NCBI GenBank assembly: GCA_900546515.1
Contig: URDG01000037.1
Span: 1 to 23,296 of the forward strand
From: an uncultured Eubacteriales bacterium
GTDB taxonomy: Bacteria > Bacillota > Clostridia > Oscillospirales > Oscillospiraceae
Length of the DNA stretch: 23,296 bases
Direction: 5' to 3'
Shown here: positions 15,133 through 23,296 of the stretch, in pieces
Layout of the letters: the number at the start of each line of letters is the position of its first letter
How positions within the stretch are numbered: position 1 is the stretch's first letter
Position numbers and translations under genes: made by a program
Notes under the pieces: generated by a model
Database searches by the model: none
What the model was told of the DNA's origin: nothing
Seen by the model: only the letters and a program-made list of their open reading frames with translations

Positions 15133-16011
15133 ATGAACAACTACAAACGCCGCTTCGGCGACCGCAAGGAAGGCCGTCTGCTCCGTTCCCTTCCCGCATT
15201 TGCAAAGTTTATTCCTTTCATAATGCCCACCCGCAACGACGCCTGCAATCAGTATGAGGAGAGCTTTGAGGTCACGGATCTCGACCGCCGCCTCCGTCAG
15301 CTCCGTGTCGCGGGCTACAAGGGCATAGGCTTTCTGCACTTCATCATCGCCGCATACATACGCGGCGTATCCATGCTGCCCGGCATCAACCGCTTTGTCG
15401 TCGGCCGCCGCATTTATGCCAGAGACAACATCGAGGTCGTCATGACGGTCAAGCGCAGCCTCTCCGTCGATGCGACAGAGACGACCATAAAGGTCGTATT
15501 TGAGCCGACGGACACGATATTTGACGTCTACCGCAAGATGAACGAGAAGATCGACGAAGTCAAGACCTCCGACGGCAACAACAACACCGAGGACGTGGCG
15601 GAGACGCTGTGCCGCGCGCCGCGCTTCCTGCTTCGTTTCGCACTGACCATCCTGCGCATCATGGACTATTTCGGCTGGCTGCCTGAGAAGCTCGTCGAGG
15701 CAAGTCCCTTCCACGGCTCCATGATAATCACCGACGTCGGCTCCCTGCGCATCGGGCCTATCTATCACCATATCTACAATTTCGGCACGCTGCCTGTGTT
15801 CATAGCCTTCGGTGCAAAGCGGCACGCCTATGAGATCGACAGGCACGGTCAGGTAGTCGACCATAAGTATGTCGACTGCAAGTTCACTATGGATGAGCGC
15901 ACCGTCGACGGGCATTATTATGCGCAGTTCCTTCAGGCCATCCGCTATATTTTCGCCCACCCCGAGCTCCTTGAGGCTCCCCCGACGAGAGTTGTAGACG
16001 ACGTGTACTGA
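15133..16011 (+). CDS. 2-oxoacid dehydrogenase E2-like (CAT-fold) acyltransferase protein
   Basis: A 292-residue protein resembling the catalytic domain of 2-oxoacid dehydrogenase E2 subunits and chloramphenicol acetyltransferase. It has no lipoyl or subunit-binding domain. The best match is the end of the fold: DERTVDGHYYAQFLQAI (254-270) aligns with the E2 active-site motif DHRxxDG, and SMIITDVGSLRIGPIYHH (196-213) matches the preceding strand. The catalytic His of E2 is Glu255 here, so classical acyl transfer is doubtful. Similar stand-alone E2-like proteins occur in Clostridia, and no E1 or E3 genes are nearby. GGAGG (15121-15125) is 7 nt before the ATG. The gene is monocistronic with a clear terminator. 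Confidence 0.83.
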   Translation: MNNYKRRFGDRKEGRLLRSLPAFAKFIPFIMPTRNDACNQYEESFEVTDLDRRLRQLRVAGYKGIGFLHFIIAAYIRGVSMLPGINRFVVGRRIYARDNIEVVMTVKRSLSVDATETTIKVVFEPTDTIFDVYRKMNEKIDEVKTSDGNNNTEDVAETLCRAPRFLLRFALTILRIMDYFGWLPEKLVEASPFHGSMIITDVGSLRIGPIYHHIYNFGTLPVFIAFGAKRHAYEIDRHGQVVDHKYVDCKFTMDERTVDGHYYAQFLQAIRYIFAHPELLEAPPTRVVDDVY

Positions 16012-16038
16012 TAAAAGGAAAATACATAGAGAAAAATT

Positions 16039-16067
16039 ACGGCTTCCCGCTCAATACGGGAAGCCGT
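16039..16067. terminator. Bidirectional terminator
   Basis: A perfect 11-bp GC-rich stem: ACGGCTTCCCG (16039-16049) with CGGGAAGCCGT (16057-16067), a 7-nt loop, and T runs on each strand. It separates the acyltransferase gene (plus) from the TIR-LRR gene (minus). Confidence 0.93.
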
Positions 16068-16080
16068 TTTCATGCCTGAT

Positions 16081-17694
16081 TTATTCTTCTATCAGCTCTA
16101 CATCCACGCCCGTGCCCTCAAGCGCACGGCTTACCGCAGCATACATCGCCTCGTCGGTGCTGACCTTTCCAAGCAGGGGCAGCTCGCCAAGGATCGTCCA
16201 GTCGAGGTTTTCCCCGCTGGATATCAGCGTGAGCACGGTCAGCCCGGAAAAATCGTCAAGATTTACGGTGGAATCCAGCTTGCAGTTATCCAGCGTCATC
16301 CCGGCGATGCGCGATTCTTTATCGAACTTCTTGAAGAAGCTGCCGCGCAGGTCGCAGCCGTGGAAGGCTACATTCGTGAGGCTGCTGATATGCAGCACCG
16401 TTTTCATCTCATCCGTCGTGCAGTTTGACACGGAAAAATCCGTGAGCTTTGTCAGCGGCTTCAGCGTTGAGAAATCCGAGATCGTCGAGCCGTTCAGGTC
16501 AAGCAGTCTGAGCTCCAGACACTGCCTGATGTCGCCCAGATCCGTGACCGGGCAGCCCTCGGCGTAAATCTCCCTGAGCTTTGTCAGCCGCCCCACGCCC
16601 TCGAGCGAGGCCACACGGCAGCCGCTGATGTTCAGATACTGTATGCCGAGCGCAGGCATCGTATCGAGCGAGCTGAGGCTCTGCCCGTTTATATACAGGG
16701 TCCTGAGCCCGGTGAAGTACTTGAGATCGCTCAGGTCGCGTATGTCCCCGCTGTCGGAAAAGTACGAGCTGGCAAGCCGGTCCTCAAGGCTGAAATACCA
16801 TCTGTCACCCACTATATAAAGCTCAGTCAGGCCGCTTATATCCGAGACATACAGCTCTTCGTCCTTCAGGCCGCTGTAATCGCGCGCGATATTCTCAAAT
16901 ATCTCGCTTGTAAACTCCGCCTTCGTTCCGGCAGGCAGGGGCTGTATCTCCTGCGTGTTAAGGCCTATGATCACGCGCTCCGTCAGCCCCGTAAAGTGGC
17001 CGACCACGCCGAGGCTTATCACCGCCGCAAGCACCAGCAGTCCGATAGTTCCCCAGACTATGCGCCTCGCCCGGCGCTTTTTTGCTTTTTTCCGTTCCGT
17101 ATCGGGCTCTTCCTGCGCTGCCGCATCCTTTTCCGCCTTTTTATGCGGTTTTTCTCCGCGGCGTTTTTCCCGCCCGGCTTCCTCCGCCTCCGGCCGCGTG
17201 TTCTCCGCCGCGGGCTCCGGCACGTTCTCAGGCTTTTCATGCTCCGTTGTTCCGCCGTTCTCCGAAAAGCTCTCCGAAGTAAGCAGCGGGGCGGAATACA
17301 GCTTGTCGTAGAACAGCTCGTGCGGCATGTTGTATTTCATCAGGGCAAATATATTGCCTATCTGCATTTCCATGCCGGGCGTCATCTCGGTGTTTTCAAG
17401 GAAGATGTTTATCACCTTTATGCGCTTCATCAGCGCATAGTGCATCTCTCTCCGGCAGTTATCCGACCTCATGTAGCCCTGCGAAATAAAGGCGAGCATA
17501 AGGTGCGCGCCGTTCAGATGCTCCGCAATACACTCCGGCCACTCGCTGCCGACCTCGATGCCCTCATCGTACCAGATGCGGTAGCCGTGGCTGTGCATGT
17601 CGGTCAGCACCTCCATGACTGAATTTGAGTCAGAATGGGCATAGCTGACGAATATGTATGGCTCACTGCCTTCATACGGTTTGAAATAATTCAA
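16081..17694 (-). CDS. TIR domain - transmembrane - leucine-rich-repeat protein
   Basis: A 537-residue membrane protein. Residues 12-135 are a TIR domain: YIFVSYAHSD (strand A), WYDEGIEVGSEW (BB-loop region, 41-52), LAFISQGY, then SDNCRREMHYAL with Glu83 at the position of the catalytic glutamate of NAD-cleaving TIRs. Residues 140-211 are a charged, low-complexity linker ending in KKAKKRRARR. One membrane span follows (about 212-234), putting the TIR domain inside and the rest outside. Residues about 280-510 are degenerate leucine-rich repeats, e.g. LRTLYINGQSLSSL, IQYLNISGC and LRLLDLNGSTISDF. Translation begins at a TTG (17694) that overlaps the preceding stop (TTGA), with GAGG 10 nt upstream; no ATG lies before the TIR fold. 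Its role could be surface sensing linked to NAD cleavage or signalling; that is inference. Confidence 0.88.
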   Translation of the reverse strand: MNYFKPYEGSEPYIFVSYAHSDSNSVMEVLTDMHSHGYRIWYDEGIEVGSEWPECIAEHLNGAHLMLAFISQGYMRSDNCRREMHYALMKRIKVINIFLENTEMTPGMEMQIGNIFALMKYNMPHELFYDKLYSAPLLTSESFSENGGTTEHEKPENVPEPAAENTRPEAEEAGREKRRGEKPHKKAEKDAAAQEEPDTERKKAKKRRARRIVWGTIGLLVLAAVISLGVVGHFTGLTERVIIGLNTQEIQPLPAGTKAEFTSEIFENIARDYSGLKDEELYVSDISGLTELYIVGDRWYFSLEDRLASSYFSDSGDIRDLSDLKYFTGLRTLYINGQSLSSLDTMPALGIQYLNISGCRVASLEGVGRLTKLREIYAEGCPVTDLGDIRQCLELRLLDLNGSTISDFSTLKPLTKLTDFSVSNCTTDEMKTVLHISSLTNVAFHGCDLRGSFFKKFDKESRIAGMTLDNCKLDSTVNLDDFSGLTVLTLISSGENLDWTILGELPLLGKVSTDEAMYAAVSRALEGTGVDVELIEE

Positions 17695-17975
17695 TCTCTG
17701 TCTACCTCGGTTTCCTTTCCGGCAGCCCGGACGCGCTCCGCCGCGGCGGCATGCGCCTTCTCAAGCTGCGCCGCTTCCTCAAGCAGCCGCTCTCCGGCAG
17801 CGGTAAGCCCCGTGACGCGGTTATCGCGCACAACGAGCTGCACACCGAGCTCCTCTTCCAGCGCCGAGACCGTGCGGCAGGTCGTTGAATGGCTTATGTA
17901 CAGCCTTCGCGCAGCCTCGCTGAAGCTTTTGTACTTCGCCACGGCGGCGAATATCTCAAGCTGCCGCAGCTCCAT
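17691..17975 (-). CDS. LysR-type HTH domain protein lacking an effector domain
   Basis: A 94-residue protein consisting only of the winged-helix DNA-binding domain and linker helix of a LysR-type regulator (MELRQLEIFAAVAKYKSFSE, then AARRLYISHSTTCRTVSALE, and LTAAGERLLEEA). Normal LysR regulators are about 300 residues and have a substrate-binding domain after residue 90; here the frame ends in a charged tail. The ATG at 17975 is 1 nt after the cdd stop and gives the usual LysR N-terminus. No good ribosome site is seen, so coupled translation from cdd is likely; an alternative ATG at 18026 would overlap cdd. The stop overlaps the TIR-LRR start. It may be a free-standing regulator or the intact front part of a once longer gene. 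Confidence 0.85.
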   Translation of the reverse strand: MELRQLEIFAAVAKYKSFSEAARRLYISHSTTCRTVSALEEELGVQLVVRDNRVTGLTAAGERLLEEAAQLEKAHAAAAERVRAAGKETEVDRD

Positions 17976-17976
17976 A

Positions 17977-18357
17977 TCAGTAATTGAAATTGTGCGGCAG
18001 GAGCTCTGAGAGCTTATAGCTGACATAACGGTCGCCGGCCTTGGCGCAGAGCACCTCCATATCCGGCGAAAACTCCGCCAGAAACTGCCTGCACGCGCCG
18101 CAGGGGGTGCACCAGTTTTCGCTGTCGGCGTAGATGGCTATGCGCACAAAGCTCCTGTGCCCCTCGCTGACGGCCTTGCAGCAGGCCGTGCGCTCGGCGC
18201 AGATGGTGCTGCCAAGCGCCGCGTTCTCCACGTTGCACCCCGTGAACACCGTGCCGTCGTCGCACTCTATAGCGGCGCCTACCGAGAATCTGGAATAGGG
18301 GACGTAGGCGTTTATCGACGCCTTCTTTGCCATGGACATAAGCTCTCTGTCAGTCAT
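17977..18357 (-). CDS. cdd: Cytidine deaminase
   Basis: A 126-residue enzyme that converts cytidine and deoxycytidine to uridine and deoxyuridine in pyrimidine salvage. It is a homotetrameric, zinc-dependent cytosolic enzyme. The zinc ligands are Cys53 in ICAER and Cys86 and Cys89 in PCGACRQ; Glu55 is the proton shuttle. The substrate-binding FSVGAA and CNVENAA segments are present, and the length is normal. AAGGGAGAG stands before the ATG. It is the first gene of the very tight cdd / HTH / TIR-LRR series, 65 nt after the substrate-binding protein gene. Confidence 0.96.
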   Translation of the reverse strand: MTDRELMSMAKKASINAYVPYSRFSVGAAIECDDGTVFTGCNVENAALGSTICAERTACCKAVSEGHRSFVRIAIYADSENWCTPCGACRQFLAEFSPDMEVLCAKAGDRYVSYKLSELLPHNFNY

Positions 18358-18381
18358 GATACTCTCCCTTTCACATGTTAT

Positions 18382-18412
18382 ATTATAAGAATATTATTAA
18401 GGACATTATTAA
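18382..18412 (-). promoter_or_regulatory. Possible weak promoter before cdd
   Basis: On the minus strand a perfect -10 box TATAAT (18382-18387) is preceded only by a poor -35 match, TTAATA (18407-18412), at a 19-nt spacing. The gap is A/T-rich and has no terminator hairpin, so read-through from upstream genes is also possible. Confidence 0.3.
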
Positions 18413-18422
18413 CCGCACCGGC

Positions 18423-20084
18423 TCACTGATCTACAAATTCCCATTTTACGAAGTCAAAGAGCGGATTCCCGACGTTTGCGTTTATGCCCTTGACAACGCC
18501 GCGGTGGCAGATTATCTGCTGCTTTTCAAAGCCTATCGGTATCAGCATGGCGTTGAGGCTCACAAGCTCCGCGAGATTCCTGTATGCCGCGGCCTGCTGC
18601 TCCGTTCCGGCACTGAGATACCTGTTTATTGCCTCCAGATAGCTGATGTCGGTAGAATTTGAATAGTTGAGGTTGCTGTTTTCATTGTCTTTTGTGCGCA
18701 CGGTCATGAGCTCGGTCAGATCGAAGTTGCTGCGCAGGCGAATTTCACCGTAGTAGAGGTCATAGTTTCCCTCCTTGATGGCGGTCATATAATCGTCCCA
18801 TGTGAGTTCCTGCACCGTGACCGTTATGCCTATGGACTCCATATCCTCCGCAAAGCGGCGCACAACGCCGGTCTTGACGCTGCTGTCCGAACATACCACG
18901 AACACCAGCTCTATCTTCTGCGGAGAGCCGGACATGTACTCCATCTTGCCGTCGTCGTCATAGTCCTTTATGCCGGCGTTTTCAAGCACCGCAATGCAGG
19001 TTTCCAGATCATAGCCGAGATCGTTTGCAAGATCCGTCGGATAGAGGTCGCAGGTGGGGTACATCGCTATAGGCGAGGCGACGCCGTTGCCGTGCAGAAG
19101 CTCGACCATGTTCTCCCTGTCGAAGGCAAAGTTCATGGCATAGCGGAAGCTGCTGTATTTGCCGAGAGCGCCGTTTTCGTTTATGACGACATAGTGCATA
19201 TTCGTCGTGGGGTAAGCATGTATTTCATTGGTGCTGGCATAGCCGAGGTTCGTATAGCTCGACGGATCGTTTATGACCACGTCGATAAGCGCGGATTCAA
19301 ATGCGTCCAGCGCGCCCTGCGCGTCGTCGTACTCCTTGAGATATATGACGTCCAGCGGGTGCTGCACCGGTTCATGCTCGTACTGCACGGTGGTCTTTTC
19401 GTCGCTGCCGTCGTCGCTGCTCGCCTCAACCTCTACCGGCCGGCCTATATATCCCGTATACGCGTGCAGCTCGGTATAGTCCTCATTGTACATATACGGG
19501 CCGCTGCCCATCGGATAATCATCGGAATATGTGCCGTACTTTATGATAGGGATATTGAGGAGCTTCGGCAGCTGCGAATCCCCGATGCCGAGAGTTATAG
19601 TGACCTCGGTGTCTGTATAAGAGGCGCCGAGATAGCTGTTGAAGCGCCCCTTGAAGCGGTCGGAGCTCACGGCGCGGTCAAGCGAATAGCGCACATCCTT
19701 TCCCGTGAGCGGTGTACCGTCATGGAAGGTATGTCCCTGATCTATCTTGAAGGTCCAGAAGGTATAGTCGTCGTTGCTGGACCAGTCAATTATCACGTTT
19801 TTAATGACATTGAAGTTGTTGTCGAGCTCTACCATGTTCTCATATACCAGCGAGCATATGAGCTGATTTGAGCGGTTCGTCGCAACAAGGGGATTGAAGC
19901 TGCGGCTCGTATTCATGTTGAGCGAAAATACATCGTCATCGCCGACGTTCGCTACAACATCTTTGCCTCCGGTGGATTCCGGTATCGTGTCGTATGTCAG
20001 CCTCTCCGTCCGCGTGCCGCAGGCGGTGCAGCCGAGAAGCATTGCAAGTGCGCACAAAAGGCACAGAGTTCTTTTTATCTTCAT
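18423..20084 (-). CDS. ABC transporter substrate-binding lipoprotein (peptide/solute family 5)
   Basis: A 553-residue lipoprotein of the SBP_bac_5 (OppA/DppA) family. The signal peptide ends in lipobox LLGC (lipidated Cys19). Family features include SFNPLVATNRSNQLICSLVY (near the N-terminus of the mature protein), YTFWTFKIDQGHTFHDGTPL with the following GKDVRYSLDRA, and FRYAMNFAFDRENMVELL. These proteins capture oligopeptides, nickel or sugars outside the cell and deliver them to a permease. No permease or ATPase gene is in view, so its partners must lie elsewhere or it has another role. Residues about 215-235 hold an acidic insert. Its ATG overlaps the pgeF stop by 4 nt, with AAGGAG upstream, so the two are co-translated. 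Confidence 0.92.
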   Translation of the reverse strand: MKIKRTLCLLCALAMLLGCTACGTRTERLTYDTIPESTGGKDVVANVGDDDVFSLNMNTSRSFNPLVATNRSNQLICSLVYENMVELDNNFNVIKNVIIDWSSNDDYTFWTFKIDQGHTFHDGTPLTGKDVRYSLDRAVSSDRFKGRFNSYLGASYTDTEVTITLGIGDSQLPKLLNIPIIKYGTYSDDYPMGSGPYMYNEDYTELHAYTGYIGRPVEVEASSDDGSDEKTTVQYEHEPVQHPLDVIYLKEYDDAQGALDAFESALIDVVINDPSSYTNLGYASTNEIHAYPTTNMHYVVINENGALGKYSSFRYAMNFAFDRENMVELLHGNGVASPIAMYPTCDLYPTDLANDLGYDLETCIAVLENAGIKDYDDDGKMEYMSGSPQKIELVFVVCSDSSVKTGVVRRFAEDMESIGITVTVQELTWDDYMTAIKEGNYDLYYGEIRLRSNFDLTELMTVRTKDNENSNLNYSNSTDISYLEAINRYLSAGTEQQAAAYRNLAELVSLNAMLIPIGFEKQQIICHRGVVKGINANVGNPLFDFVKWEFVDQ

Positions 20085-20899
20085 CGCCCGCTCTCCTTCT
20101 CAAGCATTATCATCGCGCACAGGCTGCCGCGCCCCTGCCCCATGCGCTGCGTATAGCGGTGGGACCAGTATTTCTCGTGGCTGCACATCGTGCACTCCTC
20201 CGACACGTCTATATTCTCCTCCCTCAGCCCCAGCTGCATGAGGCGGCGGGCATTTGCGGCGCGGAGGTCGACCATTGTCTTGCCGTCCGCCCGGCGGTCA
20301 AAAAGGCCGCCGTCATCGCCGCCGAGGTATCTTGTCACGGCCTCCGGCACATCGTCGTCGGTCTCAAAGCAGCAGCGGCCTATGGAAGCGCCCATCGCCG
20401 CGCAGATGCTCCCCGGCTCTGCGCCGAGAGCGCACATTTTCTCCACGGTCACGCCGAGTATGTCCGCAACGGAGCTGCGCCAGCCGCAGTGTACCGCGGC
20501 TATCACGCCGTGGTCAATATCGCACAGCAGAGCCGGTACGCAGTCCGCCACGAAGCAGGCTATCGGCAGTCCGCGCTCGACCGTTATGAGACCGTCGGCC
20601 TCGTAGGGCGTCGGCGTGCCGGTGACATGCCTGTCTGCGCCCGTCACGACGCGCACCTCATTGCCGTGCACCTGCTTTGTCACGGCGCTGTCGTTTACGC
20701 CTACGCCCATGAGCGCGCAGACGCGGCGGTAATTCTCGCTCACGTTCTCCTGCGGGTCGCCGCGGCCCGAACCAAGGTTCAGGCTTGAAAAGTCGCCCGT
20801 GCTCACGCCGCCGAAGCGCGTCGTAAAAGCATGGCGCGCCCTTATCACATCGGAGCTCATATATATGAGCCCGTCCTTATTGTTTTCTCTGAATGCCAT
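20081..20899 (-). CDS. pgeF: PgeF / YfiH-family purine nucleoside phosphorylase-like (laccase-domain) protein
   Basis: A 272-residue protein of the DUF152/YfiH family, called peptidoglycan editing factor in E. coli and shown in several species to have purine-nucleoside activity. The metal-site residues are His78 in KQVHGNEV, Cys120 in FVADCVPALL, and His137 in AAVHCGWR. The N-terminus has the usual FTTRFGGVS followed by SSLNLG. The ATG at 20899 was chosen because GGAG (20906-20909) is 6 nt upstream; the longer frame to 20959 would overlap secA. It begins 38 nt after the secA stop and overlaps the substrate-binding protein gene, so it is probably co-transcribed with both. Confidence 0.93.
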   Translation of the reverse strand: MAFRENNKDGLIYMSSDVIRARHAFTTRFGGVSTGDFSSLNLGSGRGDPQENVSENYRRVCALMGVGVNDSAVTKQVHGNEVRVVTGADRHVTGTPTPYEADGLITVERGLPIACFVADCVPALLCDIDHGVIAAVHCGWRSSVADILGVTVEKMCALGAEPGSICAAMGASIGRCCFETDDDVPEAVTRYLGGDDGGLFDRRADGKTMVDLRAANARRLMQLGLREENIDVSEECTMCSHEKYWSHRYTQRMGQGRGSLCAMIMLEKESGR

Positions 20900-20937
20900 A
20901 TTTTTCTCCGGTTTTCTGGGGGTATGTGCCCGGCCGC

Positions 20938-23296
<2,359 letters not shown>

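Overview
The window reads as a piece of chromosome from a GC-rich, spore-forming, Gram-positive bacterium, most likely a Clostridia / Oscillospirales-type gut Firmicute (lineage is inferred; no rRNA is present). The signs are spmA and spmB spore-maturation genes, an AbrB transition-state regulator, several lipobox lipoproteins, a sortase-type cell-wall tail, strong AGGAGG ribosome sites, and sigma-A promoters upstream of most units. No insertion sequence, prophage or CRISPR array was found.

Layout, left to right. A tRNA-Val(GAC) with its own promoter lies on the minus strand. Next is a zinc-ribbon / membrane / Ig-like protein (minus), a P-loop ATPase fused to a CYTH-like domain (plus), and an 819-residue repetitive Ig-like surface protein (minus). 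A plus-strand cluster follows at 5238-8831: a DUF3298-like lipoprotein, then a MotA/TolQ/ExbB-like channel protein and a MotB/OmpA-like partner. It resembles the ZorA/ZorB motor of Zorya, but without Zorya effector genes. guaB and an OGG-type DNA glycosylase are on the minus strand. A pair of membrane genes, possibly one GT-C-like protein split in two, is on the plus strand. An AbrB gene (minus) is divergent from spmA-spmB (plus), followed by a 2-oxoacid-dehydrogenase-E2-like acyltransferase with an altered active-site motif.

The right third is one tightly packed minus-strand series: secA (5' end cut by the window edge), pgeF, an orphan peptide-type ABC substrate-binding lipoprotein, cdd, a LysR-type DNA-binding domain with no effector domain, and a 537-residue protein with an N-terminal TIR domain, one membrane span and C-terminal leucine-rich repeats. 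Spacings are 38 nt, a 4-nt overlap, 65 nt, 1 nt and a 4-nt overlap, so the last three genes are very probably translated together.

Two parts best fit a possible undescribed system. One is the cdd / HTH-only / TIR-TM-LRR cassette, whose last protein has Toll-like-receptor parts in the opposite order. The other is the lipoprotein plus Zor-like stator pair in an organism with no flagellar genes in view. Convergent gene pairs are separated by strong bidirectional hairpin terminators at 2335, 8847, 13389 and 16039.
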